A program made the translations under genes and the position numbers. From NCBI GenBank assembly GCA_030062745.1, contig CP099850.1, positions 3,968,001-4,032,000 on the forward strand: a DNA stretch of 64,000 nt, written 5' to 3'. The notes beneath the pieces are model-generated. The model saw only the letters and a program-made list of their open reading frames with translations, had not been told where the DNA came from and did no database searches. Origin of the DNA: Capitulum mitella (Eukaryota; Arthropoda; Thecostraca; Pollicipedomorpha; Pollicipedidae). Of this stretch, positions 12,108 to 24,360 are shown in pieces (position 1 is the stretch's first letter; each line of letters begins with the position of its first letter).

Positions 12108-15100
12108 GGACTGTCTACTGCTTATCGTTATCCTATGGTTTAAGGTCATCAACTTTGCTGGGGAATCGTTAGTTTCATGTCTCTCCTGGACACCACAAAG
12201 CGGTGTTTGTTTCCATCGTTAGTGCGGTGCTGATCAGATGTGTAGGCTGGATCCGTTCTTGTATAATGAGGCATGCTGTCCCGCGCTGCCGTTTTCTTCA
12301 GGCCTTATGCCTTGAAATTTTTCAAAGGTCCTAGCATGTTTGGTGTCTTGAGAAACAGTGGACAGTGTGCCGTTAGCGCGCCTCTGTGCGGACAGATTCT
12401 GGTGAACATCCTGTCGCTTCTGCCACCTCGTGACCTGCTAAACGCGGCCGACGTGTGCCAGCGATGGAGCGCGGTGGCCGCCGATGACGGCGTTTGGCGG
12501 CGCTGCTGCCGCCGACTTGGCCTCAGCCTGTCGGACGACGCCGTCAGCTGGCGCGAGCTGGGCGTGCTGCGCTTTGTCTGGGCCGATCAGCCACTGCCGC
12601 CGCCCAGCGTGAGGTCACAGCCGGGGCGGGGCCTGCTGGCCGCGCCGTCACCAGTTGGCTGGACAGGGCTGGAGGGAGCCTGACCATGCCGGGTCCCTTG
12701 ATCAGCTGATCACGGAACGGGGGAGGGGAAGGTCCTCCGATTGTGCCGTCACCACTAGCCAGGACAGAGTTGGAGGGAGCCTGGCCATGCCTGGTTTCGA
12801 TGCGGGCTAACGATCCCCGGTACGTACTTTATCGGGACTCATAATTACGTGGTGCGATGTTGCATGCCAGTTGGCATTTTCATGTATGGTAATATGAGAC
12901 ACTGACCACCTCTGACCACTGGTCTCCATTTCCGGAGAGCAGCGCTGCCGTGACCGTTCGTCTGCGCTGTGTCTGCAGAAGCTGGAGGGTGTCACTAACA
13001 GGCTGCGATGCCTGGCCGCGGACGGTGATCGGCTCATCATGTATTCAGAGTACAAAGGCCTGGCGGTTAGTCGTGTCCGTCATCACCCACGTATTTTATG
13101 CCTCGTTTTTTTCCTTTTTGTTTTTGTAAAACAGCAACATGTTGTCTCCTGCAGTTTCTGAATGGCATCAGAGCATTCCGCGTAGAACTTTCGTTGAGTT
13201 ACGCGGTATGGAGGATTGATATTTCCTATGGTAGTCAGTTATGCGTTCACGTAAAATTTAAGGAGTCTTTGTTTTACCTGGTCTTCCTTTCTGTATCTGT
13301 GATGCAGTGGATCAAGGTATTCGGAATTCAGCTGATGAGGGATTCAAACAAAGATTGTATACGTGCAATGCCAGCTTTTTAAGATACTTTGGTATTGTCA
13401 GTTTTATTCCTCGAGCTTGGAAGAGAATGTTGCGAAACGTCAGAGTTCATATCCTTGCAGACAAAAGGGACAAATTACCGCGCATTAATTACCACGACAG
13501 ATTACTTTCAGGGTAATCAAAACTAAGGAAACGTATAATTTAATAAACTGAGCAGCTATCATTCGTACCACATTTCAGCAATTGCAGCATGAAGTCGTAG
13601 GTACATTCCATATAACTGTACGAGATCCACTAAGCTTCAAACATTCCAGTATCAAGTAACACACCGTCTCATATCCACAAATATATTTCTATATGTGCGC
13701 GGAACCGTGTCCGTCATGGCGGCGACCATCGTCTGCGCCCCTGCCACTGGACCTGCCACTGCCGCTGAAGTAAGCTGCTGGAGGCAGGAATAGGGGCTGC
13801 GGGTTTAATGCGGCGACGCCACGGTGAACATGGGACCACATCTGGGCATCTTTTCTAAAGCAGGTGCTTTTAAGTCAGCATGGAAAGTGTTTGGTCTTGA
13901 GGGTTTTGTTGTCCGGTATTTGTGTTAGTTTTGAGGGAGAGGGAGGGGGGGGGGTGAAGCACGTGTTACGTTTGCAGATGTTATGGCAAAATAGCAGCTC
14001 TATCGATTCATGGTCTACGATTCTCCTGTGTTGCGACACGCGATACATACATACGTACGCACGTACATGCATGTATGCATACACTCATTCACAAACACAT
14101 ACAGGCACATACATACATTCACACGTGTACATAGATATATGCATAAATGCATACATACATGCATATATCCATGCCTAAATACATACATACATACATTCAA
14201 ATGTACATACTGCGAGACACACACACACATAAGCACATACATAAAAGGATGTCAAAGATGACCATGCGTAATGCAGTTAGTGGTGATTGGTGCGGTCAGT
14301 GGTGACTGGTGCGGTCAGTGATGACTGTGGTGCGGCCGCCAGGTGTGGTCGGCCTCCAGTGGCCGGGTGCAGCATTGGCTGGGCCATCTGGACGGCGTCA
14401 TCAGCTGCATCAAGGCGGACGCTGACCTGGTGGTGGTCGGCTCCCACAAGGGCACGCTGACCGTCTGGCGAGCGACCACTGGGTGTCGGCTGCACGTCAT
14501 CAACGCCGGCTATGAGGGCCGGATCTCGAGCCTGGCCATGAGGGGCACCAGGTGGGAGGCACGCACCGGCCGGCCACTTCACAACCGTTGGGAGGGCACA
14601 GAAGCTGATTAGGTGTCAGCACGAGTCTCAGAGTTTGGTTAGCACGTTGAGTCTGGTAAGAGCTATCAAACGTATGTACATCGGCCACAACGCGACAGCC
14701 GAGCTGACCATGTTGAGGGCGCTTGATTGTCGAGCTGACTGGCCCGGTCACGAGCCAGGGAGTAGCGGGCGGATCTGTGGTGGATCATTCATTGATCATG
14801 ATCGGATCATTCACCATGTGGCCGAACGTCATGCGGCTCGAGTCGAGGAGCCGACTGATGGCCGCAGTGGTGTAGTCTGGACGGCACCGTCTTCTGAAGC
14901 CGAGGCTCCGTGCAGTGATTGCCTAGTGCTTGCTTTTTTCGCAGCTACATCTTGGTGCCGTTCTTGATCGGTGAAATGCTGCATCCCGTCTTTGTCGATA
15001 TGGTGGGCGTCTCTGACAGCTGACACGATGCTATCATCACCATCACCATGATGGCAATTGCCACAGTCGTGGTCGTCGTTGTCAGGGCAGTAAGCGGCTC

Positions 15101-16667
15101 GGAGGACAGAACGATACTGCTCTGGGACCTGGAGTCCGGCTCTCAACAGGCCGTCCTGCGCGGCCACGCGACATGCGTGGTGCAAGTCTGCTTTGACGGC
15201 CGGTGGATCAGCTCTGGTGACCGGAACGGCTGCGTCCGCCTCTGGAATCCTGAGACGCACGCCGAAGAGGCCGTCTGGCAGACTGGTGGCAACCTGGTGA
15301 CGACGCTGGAGGTGAGCTCTGGCCTGATGACGGCCCGGCACGGCACTGCTTTGTCTTGGCCGTGCTAAGAGTGTAATGAGGCCGGAATCAGGCATTAATT
15401 TACATCGCTTGTGCGAGGTGGATAATAAATGACATCCGTGCTAGCACCTGGGAACGAAGTGGACCGATTCCAGGAGTGCGACCGTGATGAGTGCTTCGTG
15501 GCGTGCCACCAATGTTTTTCTTTAGTCCCGGCTAAGCCAGGCGATGCCGTCCTCGGTCTGAGGTTCTGTCGTCTGATACTGACTGAACCACAAAGCACCG
15601 GTGTCTGTGTGAAGTTCTGTCTTCTGACACGCGTGACCCGGTCCGTCCGCCCGACAGCACGGCTTCGGCGTGGTGGTCAGCGGTCACGAGAACGGCGTCA
15701 TCAGCGTGCTGGACATGACCACGCGCCGTGTGCGCTTCGAAATGCGCGGCGACCGCGGGTATCCGCCCTGCTTCAGTTTGCACGAGGACCGGTTGCTGGC
15801 CGGCTATGAAGGTGGCGCGCTGATGCTCTGGGACCTGAGCAGCGGCCGCTGCCTCCACAGCTGGTAGGCGAGAGCCAACAGGCGAGGCGGCTGGGAGCGC
15901 TGACTCGCAGCCGGCAAGCGTTGAGATGCCGTGTGCCTGGCGGAATGTGTTGGGATGGTTGCTATAGCCGAAAATGATTGGTTACAAACAGAGATGTGCG
16001 AGGAACCCGTTGGAATGCAGGTTAGCCTCGTTTCGCGTCTGATTCAAAGTTGACCAGGTACTGTTGTGTCACATCCACAGCGCCTTGCTCTGGCGGGACA
16101 CGACCTTTCCGAGATGACGCAATGACCCGCCCAGGTCAATGACGGGTTGCACACATCACAGGGATAACCTGGACTCCATCGGGATCCTGGCACATGTCTG
16201 GTTACAAGGCTGGTGTTACGGTGTATCTTTGTGAGGAGGAAATGTGGGGTGGCCGTGTCGCCCGATTTTGGGTGACCGGCCAGCACCGATAGGGGCGAGC
16301 CATTGGTGTGACCAAAATGGTGTGGCCGTTTCAGTGCCGTGACGGCCGCCTGGCCCTCGGTGACGGGCTCTGCTCTGGCGGCAGGGGGTCCGACCGGGAC
16401 AGCATCTGTGACCGGGTGTCTGGGGTGCGTCTGCTGGCCGGCCTGGCCGTGGCGTCCTCCTACCGCGGCTGGGTGCGGGTCTGGGACTGCCGCAGCGGAA
16501 CGCTGCTGCGCGAGATGGTGTCGACCAAGCGCAGCGGCAGCCACCTCGTCCATCGGCTGTGGGTCAGCCCGAACCGGCTAACGTGCAGCGTCAACACCAC
16601 AGACGACTGGGAGTGGGCGCAGGTACTCTTCTACGACATGTCGCTCCGCCAGCCACCGGAGACCTGA
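11723..16667 (+). CDS. F-box/WD40-repeat protein, copy A
   Basis: Probable substrate receptor of an SCF (Skp1-cullin-F-box) ubiquitin ligase. Exons read from splice sites: 11723-11851, 12396-12608, 12979-13065, 14343-14551, 15086-15311, 15658-15863 and 16335-16667 (TGA). Joining the first two makes an F-box: SQDFTSWLPDE then ILVNILSLLPPRDLL and CQRWSAVAADDGVWR. The later exons encode WD40 blades: GTLTVWRATTG, SGSEDRTILLWDLESGS, GCVRLWNPETH, GALMLWDLSSG and GWVRVWDCRSG. Phases agree at every junction except the last intron: exon 15658-15863 ends in phase 2 while 16335 must start in phase 0, so a small exon may be unseen. The true start codon upstream of 11723 is not identified. Copy B (27013-31623) matches it exon for exon. 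Family membership is clear, the exact orthologue is not. Confidence 0.8.
12075..12108 (+). repeat. CTGT tetranucleotide microsatellite
   Basis: Eight or so tandem ctgt units in the first intron of F-box/WD40 copy A. No equivalent long run is seen in copy B. Confidence 0.9.
14040..14240 (+). repeat. CATA-rich microsatellite in intron, copy A
   Basis: Imperfect cata/caca tetranucleotides in the intron upstream of exon 14343. The mirrored tatg array lies at 29180-29425 in copy B. Long tyrosine/cysteine/histidine frames here are artefacts of the repeat. Confidence 0.9.
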
Positions 16668-16684
16668 GGCGGCGCTTCGTGACC

Positions 16685-16800
16685 CTCTCCGGGCAACTCG
16701 AGAGGTGCCCTGGCGACTCGAGACGTGCCTCTCTCCGGGGAACTCGAGACGTGCCCTAGCGACTCGAGACGTGCCCACGGTGACTCGGGACGTGGGACGT
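16685..16800 (+). repeat. CTCGAG minisatellite after stop codon, copy A
   Basis: About five degenerate units of 20-25 bp with a cgactcgagacgtgcc core begin some 20 bp after the TGA of copy A. Copy C has a similar number (21780-21885). Copy B is clearly longer (26755-27000). Confidence 0.75.
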
Positions 16801-17660
16801 GTTCCTTTGGTTGTCCGATGTCTCCGTTGGACGGAATGGATGGCATCTTTTACACACTCTGAGGCGATGCTGTTTCGGCGCCTGTCTAGACCAGCAGCAC
16901 AAGCGATGCCGGTGTTCGTTACCGTGCGAATCGCAGCCGTGTCCCTGGAATGCTGACGGTTCCTCTCGGAAAAGGCTAGCTTCCACGGGTACTGCCAATA
17001 AGAAATTCGGACAGCACATTTTCCATTGGACCGTTTCGCCAGCAGCCCAGAGAGGCATGGACGTTGTCGAAATCTGTGAAGCTCTTTATTGTACGAGTCC
17101 CTGGTGTGGAGAGGACGTGCTTTGTGACTATTAAACGTGTTGGATGTTATCTGTACGCTTGATGTTGCCTTTGATTCATTTTCCTTGCACTTCTATTAAC
17201 GCTTGACATTCCGAAAAGGTGTGGCCCGGATGTACACACGGGCACGTTGGATTCATCTTCAACCTCACATGCTTGTGTTGTGCGTTTTGGTTTTGTAGCT
17301 CTGTTGGCATTCTTGCTGTTGCTAACTGCCTTTTGTTGCTTATTCTCGTGCACGGGCCAGTGTACACGGTTTCTTCTAGCCTCGTTTCACGCACAGCCTG
17401 CTTTCCATTTTCTTACTGTAACATCCCTCAAATAACTAGTGCCTCGCCATTTTTTCTGTTGTGTTTTCGAGACCACGAAATTGCTGTCGATGACAGTGCT
17501 ACTGCTGGTATTCCTACTGCATGACGCGATGCTGCTTCTCGTGAAGAAATGTCATCTTACCTGCGCTGTACTGCAGCCTGTTGTGCGCTGATACTCGGCT
17601 CGATTTCAGTCTCGGCCTTGAGAGGTGCGCTGGGTGTTACATATGTTGCGTGCTTTTGTA

Positions 17661-18235
17661 AATATGCGCAATTTTGTGCGTTCCTCAGTTTTGTTGCATT
17701 TTTACAGCCAGGAGCAACAAATGGTACTGCCGAACACAGCGGACCTGTATGGTTCTGATGGTCCGAGAAGAGTGCGGATTTTTCCCATCAGTTTGCTCCC
17801 CCCCATCCCCCATGTCTCCCGTGGTGCCGCTACTGCGCTTAATGTAAAGCATAAATTATCTGTTACCAGAAAAACATCTTGCGTCGCAGGTGATTGATTC
17901 TGCAGTTACGCTTTATGTGGCGATTATCCTATTTCGCTTCCCCACTTGTCCGATTTTCAGCATTTCTTGTTTGTTGTTCGGATTCCTAGCATTGTTGCCG
18001 ATTCCTTTTCAGAAAATACTCATTTTCGGCCCCCCAAAAAACTCGAAGAACTCAATTGGAGCCTCAGAAACACTGAACACTTAGTGCATTAGAACCATTT
18101 CTGCCCGAAATATTTTAGAAAATACTCAGTTTTCGTGCAAAAAAAATTCACCCGCGGTCTCGAGAAAAAATCACTTAATAATGTATTTTTAAAAAGCGCA
18201 CACCACTCACATTTACTTAAGAGCTCAGTCGAGGC
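17661..18235. other. No gene seen in spacer start
   Basis: Lies inside the inner edge of the inverted duplication. AT- and T-rich, with no supported gene or repeat family. Confidence 0.4.
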
Positions 18236-19800
18236 TTATACAGTCCAAAACAGCGCCAAACTGCTCGTTCCCGTCTTCCTCGGGGTGGTCCTGAACGCGC
18301 TGCTGGCACTGCGTAGTGGCTGACCAGCAGCCAGCGACGGCGGAAAAGGGGGACAGCAGGGGCGGTCGCCTCCCCAGCCTGACGGCAAGGGGGCAAAACT
18401 ATGTTTTTGCCCCCCCCCCAAAAAAAATTCGCTTATCACATTCGATTGCACTAAGCAAAATCGTTAAAAAATCAACCTCACACTATTAAAATAAACATTG
18501 CGGGGGTATCAGCGACAGACGATAACTATTTTCAAGAAGGTTAGTACAAAGCCGAAGGTTTTTCAGACATGGTAGTCATTAAATTTGATCGCACTCGGTG
18601 CCCATTACAATACACGACGATTCTGGCGATGATTTCAGCAATAATCAGCAAAAGTGTACGCGGCAGCCTTTTGTAACAAACGTGACGTCTATAAAGAGAA
18701 TTAAAACCGTTTTTGTGTACATTAATATATGGGCTTAGGAACAAAGGGAGAATGGTGGAGGGCGGGGTCATGATCCCCACTTTTTGGAAATTAAACATTA
18801 GCCCTATGGTTAAAATTATATTATATTTGTTATATATTAGCCCTAAGTGTTTTTAGCGTCACTCAGCTTGATGTATGTTGAGATTCCTTTTTGTATACCA
18901 TGCATGGTGGTGCTGGGTATGGTACTGATTGTTAATCACTTGGGCACTGGCAAGATGGTTCCGTCCATTATGTCAGAGGTATGGTGCTGGCATCATCGCA
19001 TTATGTGTGTGTGGGGGCAGCCAAAACTGCTTTGGAAAGTGCTTGAGATAATGATCGCGTTCTCGTGTGATAGTCTGTAAAAGCTTTGTTACTGAGCTTT
19101 AAGTTATAATTTAATGTTGTGCCACAGAACCGTCTTTGAATCGCTTACAAATATACGTTAAAATAGTGCTGAATTCGTGTTGTAAACGCAAACAACATAA
19201 GAGACCGAAGCTTACATCATTCGCCATTATGCAGATGGATGCCCAAGGGCAAAGGCCTGGAAAATGCCATTGGGTACAGACCTGTATAAAAAAGCCATGT
19301 ATTTTAGAGAACGCAAGTGTACATCAGCGCCAAAACCTGGGAAAAGGTTTATGTAAGGAAAAACTGACCGGTAGCAAAAAAGAACGAAATTCGATCATTT
19401 TTTTGGGGGGGTGGAGGAAACCCAAATGAGGCCAGCCGTTGATCCGATGAAGCTTGCCCCCCAGCCGAAAATGCAATTCGCCGTCTCTGCCAGTAGCCCT
19501 TACCACATGCTCCTCTATGTCTCCTCAGATTTAACCGACAAATTACTATTAAGGAATGGAACCCTGCGCGTCCCCTTTGAACAACCCCAAGGCGATGGCC
19601 CTCTCCAGTACCGAGACACGTCCAAGAGCCGGGGAAAACTTTCGAGGTGGAGGAGGAACCATTCCAAAAATGGTTCATGGCGATTCTGAGCCATGTTTTC
19701 CTGGACTGCGGTACTTGCCATCTAGACTGGGGGACGGTGAGCATGGCCAGAAGTCGCTCCTCCTCCCGTTCCAACACCCTCACCTTAAAACGAGTACAAG
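18236..19800 (+). repeat. Interspersed repeat R1, copy 2
   Basis: Direct-orientation match of 2434-4206 without the 270-bp insertion. It is cut at its right end by the LTR that begins at 19801: copy 1 continues past gtacaagtg into unrelated sequence while this copy runs into the LTR. A 156-codon frame on the minus strand (19819-19349) crosses the junction and is not conserved in copy 1, so it is not called. Confidence 0.7.
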
Positions 19801-20112
19801 TGTAGGTTGTATTTGACACGAATTAAAAGCAGACGAGAACACGCCAGAAACGAACGGAAAAGTAATGACCTCAGCTCCACTTCACTTCGTCGCGCGCAAC
19901 ACCGCCGGCGATCGCGCTCTCCGCACCTCCTCACCAACGCTCCGATCCCTGCACGGCCTGTCCTGCCCAGAAACGTTCTTACAACCCACCCCACCGACAT
20001 CGCCGCGCCCGCGCCACAACAACCAACTCTGCTAGCGCTGCCAAATCTACTCCATGACGTCACGCAGGCGTACTGCGGTAAATCGCGCTGCCGATTTGCA
20101 CCGTACGCCACA
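19801..20112 (-). mobile_element. 3' LTR of a Ty3/gypsy element
   Basis: Read on the minus strand, the LTR begins TGTGGCGTACGG and ends CCTACA, 312 bp with TG...CA ends. It directly follows a polypurine tract (AGGGGGAG, complement of 20113-20120) and the gypsy pol 3' end. Its other end abuts repeat R1. The matching 5' LTR is not in the window, because the element is cut by the F-box/WD40 copy C junction. Confidence 0.7.
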
Positions 20113-20199
20113 CTCCCCCTGATATACTAATCACAGCATGGGCACCTCCGGGGTCTCCTGACCCTCGCGGAGCGTCTTGGCTCACTACTGTCCGATTCA

Positions 20200-21300
20200 T
20201 CACTGCCCCTTGAACCTGTACTCGCTGCGCCTTCTGCATCTTTGGACCGGAAACCAATGAGCAGCCCACCGTCGTTGTCCTCCACGGGACGTCCGTCGTC
20301 CTGCGAGTTCACGGAAAGAGCGATGGCGCAGATCCCGGACGTGACGCGGGACGCCATTGACTTCGACTGATTGGTCTGACACGATGCTGGCGACGACGCC
20401 TCTTGCGTGCCGGTCGCTGCATGGGGCGCCCGGTGACTTAACCCAAACCTCGTCCCCGACGCGGCACGAGCTGTTCACCTCCTCTTCTCTCTCCCCAACG
20501 CGATCCACCTCTCGGACGCTGACGGGGCACCTGTACAGCACGTTGGCACGAGCCGTCGAAGACGTGCAGTCGTCCCGTGACATTAGATCATCGAGGCACA
20601 CCGCCTCTGCCACAGGACAGCCCTTCCTAGCGGCGATGACCTTTACTGTGCGGTGGCACCTCTCGATGATGCCATTCCCAGACGGCACGTGAGCGCATCG
20701 GAACCGGACGCGCACGCCCCACCTTGAAGCGAACAGCGTGAACAGCCGGCCACGGAAGGCGTAATCGTTATCGGTCAGGAGTTCTTCTGGCGGCCCGCGC
20801 TCGCAGAACACCGCTTCCAGCTGCCCGATGGCGTGGATGCTGGTCTGGAAGTTCACTGCTCGCCAGATGGCGAACCGGGACGGCCCGCAGTCTATGAAAG
20901 TGAGGTACGTTGGCCCACGATAGTGTGTGAAGTCCATCCCGACTCTCTGCCACACCCGATCCACTTCGAGGGTGTCCTTTCGCCACTTCACGGGCGCTGG
21001 GTCGATGGACTGGCACACTTGGCAATTAGCAACGAATGAGCGCACCTGTCGCCTCGTCACCGTCGGCTTGACTCGTCTCACAAAGTAGAGCGTTCGCCTC
21101 ACACCTGGATGCCCAGTGCCATGTTGAGTCCTGGTCACCTCGTCGCTTGCGTCGGCGGCCGCAGCGCACACGGGCGACGCCGCTGTGGAGCCGGCTGCCT
21201 GCACTTTCAGCCACGTCTGCGGTACGCGTGTCAGGACGTCTGCCTTGTTGTCAATGGGCGACACCTGAATGATGCTGAGTTGCAGTACACGCAGAACACA
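20200..21300 (-). pseudogene. Ty3/gypsy pol fragment: integrase
   Basis: One open frame of about 370 codons. It begins with the linker NKADVLTRVP between RNase H and integrase. The integrase follows in order: the HHCC zinc-binding module (H69, H73, C102, C105 in the open frame), and the catalytic core with D132 (GMDFTH), D186 (LLTDND) and E222 (GNGIIERCHR). The last two are 35 residues apart as in D,D(35)E integrases. A C-terminal module with VEVNGVPRHVRDLR follows, then the polypurine tract and LTR. Gag, protease, reverse transcriptase and RNase H are missing because the 5' side is joined to F-box/WD40 copy C at about 21300-21315. The first 13 or so residues of the open frame come from that copy, not from the element. 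All catalytic integrase residues remain, so the truncation may be fairly recent. Confidence 0.8.
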
Positions 21301-21314
21301 AGCCTGTGAGGTTG

Positions 21315-22795
21315 AGGATGAATCCAATATGCCCGTGTGTACATCCGGGCCACACCTTTTCGGAATGTCAAGCGTTAATAGAAATGCAAGGAAAAAGAAT
21401 CAAAGGCAACATCAAGCGTACAGATAACATCCAACACGTTTAATAGTCACAAAGCACGTCCTCTCCACACCAGGGACTCGTACAATAAAGAGCTTCACAG
21501 ATTTCGACAACGTCCATGCCTCTCTGGGTTCCTGGCAAAATGGTCGAATGCAAAATGTGCTGTCCGAATTTCTTATTGGCAGTACCCGTGGAAGCTAGCG
21601 TTTTCCGAGAGGAACCGTCAGCATTCCAGGGACACGGCTGCGATTCGCACGGTAACGAACACCGGCATCGCTTGTGCTGCTGGTCTAGACAGGCGCCGAA
21701 ACAGCATCGCCTCAGAGTGTGTAAAAGATGCCATCCATTCCGTCCAACGGAGACATCGGAGAACCAAAGGAACACGTCCCACGTCCCGAGTCACCGTGGG
21801 CACGTCTCGAGTCGCTAGGGCACGTCTCGAGTTCCCCGGAGAGAGGCACGTCTCGAGTCGCCAGGGCACCTCTCGAGTTGCCCGGAGAGGGTCACGAAGC
21901 GCCGCCTCAGGTCTCCGGTGGCTGGCGGAGCGACATGTCGTAGAAGAGTACCTGCGCCCACTCCCAGTCGTCTGTGGTGTCGACGCTGCACGTTAGCCGG
22001 TTCGGGCTGTCCCACAGCCGATGGACGAGATGGCTGCCGCTGCGCTTGGTCGACACCATCTCGCGCAGCAGCGTTCCGCTGCGGCAGTCCCAGACCCGCA
22101 CCCAGTCGCGGTAGGAGGACGCCACGGCCAGGCCGGCCAGCAGACGCACCCCAGACACCCGGTCACAGATGCTGTCCCGGTCGGACCCCCTGCCGCCAGA
22201 GCAGAGCTCGTCACCGAGGGCCAGGCGGCCGTCACGGCACTGAAACGGCCACACCAATGGCTCGCCCCCATCGGTGCTGCCCGGCCACCAAAGTGGGGCG
22301 ACACGGCCACCCGACATTCCCTCTTCATAAAGATAAACGTAACACCAGCCTTGTAACCAGACATGTGCCAGGATCCCGATGGAGTCCAGGTTATCCCTGT
22401 GATGTGTGCAACCCGTCATTGACCTGGGCGGGTCATTGCGTCATCTCGGAAAGGTCGTGTCCCGCCAGAGCAAAGCGCTGTCGATGTGACACAACACTTA
22501 CCTGGTCAACTTTGAATCAGACGCGAAACGAGGCTAACCTGCATTCCAACGGGTTCCTGGCACATGTCTTCTTGTAACCATTCATTTTCGGCTATAGCAA
22601 CCATCCCAATACATTCCGCCAGTCACACGGCATCTCAACGCTTGCCGTCTGCGAGTCAGCGCTCCTAGCCGCCTGGCCTGTTGACTCTTGCCTACCAGCT
22701 GTGGAGGCAGTGGCCGCTGCTCAGGTCCCAGAGCATCAGCGCGCCGCTTTCGTAGCCGGCCAGCAACCGATCCTCGTGCAGACTGAAGCAGGGAT
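21315..22795 (-). pseudogene. Truncated third copy (C) of the F-box/WD40 gene
   Basis: Minus-strand copy of the 3' end of the gene. The complete last exon is 22239-21907 with the same TGA, and only the 3' part of the preceding exon is present (22696 to about 22795). The upstream exons, with the F-box and first WD40 blades, are absent: at about 22795 the sequence switches to GGGCCCC minisatellite. The 3' flank continues to about 21315, where it switches to gypsy integrase sequence. The last exon keeps an open frame and differs little from copies A and B, with several substitutions of its own. Without a promoter or F-box it cannot encode the normal protein. Confidence 0.85.
21780..21885 (-). 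repeat. CTCGAG minisatellite, copy C
   Basis: Same post-stop array as in copies A and B, about five units of a gtctcgagtcgccagggc-type motif. Confidence 0.75.
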
Positions 22796-23480
22796 CATCT
22801 TTGGGCCATTTGACGCGTAGGGGCCATCTTGCCGTCTCAAGATCCACCAGAATTTCCTGGGACCCCTTACTGTTTCAAGAACCCCTCAGGGTATCAAAAG
22901 ACCACTTGTAGCCCACTTGGGGTCCCTCTCGAGCTTGAGATCATCCATGAATCTCCGTTCAGGGGGTCTCTCCGGCTGGTCAGGGTCTCTTTATGCCGTG
23001 CTAGGCACCCTCTTCCCAGGGGCCCCTGCAGAGTTTCATGGGCCATCTATCCATCTAAGGGCTATCTTACCGTCTCAGGGCCCCATTGACCCTCCCGGAG
23101 GCTCTCTGACTACATCAGGAACTGTCAGATTTTCACACAGGCGCATGAAGCCCATTCGGAGCTCCCATTGGCATTCCAGGGGCCCCTTTGCCGCCCTAGG
23201 GACTCAGTCCTCATCCTGTACGTTTCAGGGGCCCTATGACCCTTCTGGCGGTCTCAGGGGCACTCTATCATGTTGGGACCCTTTTTGTGGTCTCAGGGGC
23301 CCTTTGGGAGCCTCAAGAGTCCTCTGTGCGTCTCAAGGGTTATCTAACCCTCCTGGAGGCCAAACTGCATCAAGAACCCGTTAGGTTCATACAAAAACCC
23401 CGTGAACGTCATATGGGTTCCTTCGGGCCCCTTCTGAGTCTGAGAGGATCCCCTTCTCAGACATCGGAGGGGGGGACGAT
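22796..23480 (+). repeat. GGGCCCC / GTCTCAGG minisatellite, copy 1
   Basis: Degenerate units of about 30 bp, each with a gggcccct stretch and a gtctcaggg stretch at variable spacing. The open frames across it are repeat artefacts. The reverse-complement array at 40380-41840 is longer. Confidence 0.65.
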
Positions 23481-24184
23481 CGCCACATGTTCCCCTTGGA
23501 TCCGCGCCTGACTGTCGTAATCCGCGGGGTCCCATGTGGTTAAAATAAAAAAATCGACTTGTTAAGGGGCCCCGCTATAGTGTACAGAGGTTTCTGCATA
23601 ATTGTTAAGACGGTCCTGCCGAAATGGCAGGTATCCTTTCAGGTCGGCAGAAATATCTTTACAGGCAAGCAGGGGCTCTGAATGAACGTTTAGGGATCCC
23701 CGCTAGCGTGTAGGGAAGAGGGAGCACTGCCTGTCTGTAGAGGGCCCCTATCCGCCTATAAAGGGCCCCTATCAACCTCTGGAGGCAGGGTCAGGGGCCT
23801 TCTTGCAGACGGAAAGGAGGTCCCTCCAGAGGCCGACGAGGGCCCTGTATGGGCCGACATGAGGCCCTCCGCAGACTAGCAGTGAACTTTCCTACAAGGT
23901 AGTATGGGCCCTAAACACTCTTCAGACCACGGGCCTCTCCTTATAGCACACAAAGCCTTCTTTTATATTCTGAGTACGTTTTTATAGGATCATAAGCCTT
24001 TTTTAATGCTCAGAATATTCTTATTTTGCTTTAATTGTCTGTTTCGGACAGGCTTAGGCGCCCTGAGGGCGCCTAACACCATCAAAACAAGTGGGTCCCT
24101 CGGCCCCAGGGGGTGCCGTCCGGCCGCCTGGGAACCCTCTTTGGGTGGCCATGGCCCCTTTGACCTCCTTGGCTATGCCACTGC

Positions 24185-24360
24185 GCGCAAAGCGCGGTAT
24201 TAGGTTATATCTAAGTAGGCCATATTTAAATGTATTCTAATGGTTGTAAGGTTCATTAAGTGACAAGGTACCACACTAATTAAGTAGTATGGTTATAACC
24301 TAATTAGGATATATCTAAATAGGCCCTATTTAAATTTAACGTAATAACGCGCTCCGCGCG
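24185..24360. repeat. AT-rich imperfect palindrome
   Basis: gcgcggtattaggttatatctaa at the left is mirrored by atatctaaataggccc and ataacgcgctccgcgcgacc at the right, with taacctaattagg in between. A related palindrome is at 39440-39650. It forms the core of FB2. Confidence 0.55.

Larger units (their letters stand above)
5083..17660 (+). repeat. Left arm of giant inverted duplication
   Basis: This arm is mirrored by 25750-35835 on the opposite strand. Matching landmarks in mirror order are: outer edge at attggcaaccctgattcctag (5083-5105) against its complement near 35815-35835; tandem 105-bp block; foldback element with TTAGG core; gypsy remnant; conserved non-coding block; complete F-box/WD40 gene; 3' minisatellite; and inner edge at gagaggtgcgctgggt near 17620 against 25755-25770. 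The left arm is longer because of a 2.7-kb insertion at 7441-10127. Edges are estimated by eye to within tens of bases. Confidence 0.85.

Noticed and set aside
14829-15395. 188-codon minus-strand frame and its mirror in copy B
   Set aside because: Antisense of WD40 exons. The plus-strand frame contains the WD40 motifs and splice sites.
19349-19819. 156-codon minus-strand frame in R1
   Set aside because: Broken in R1 copy 1, and it crosses the R1/LTR junction, so it is not a real gene.
22829-23511. Overlapping frames in the GGGCCCC array
   Set aside because: Low-complexity translation of a degenerate minisatellite, with no frame conserved in the copy at 40380-41840.
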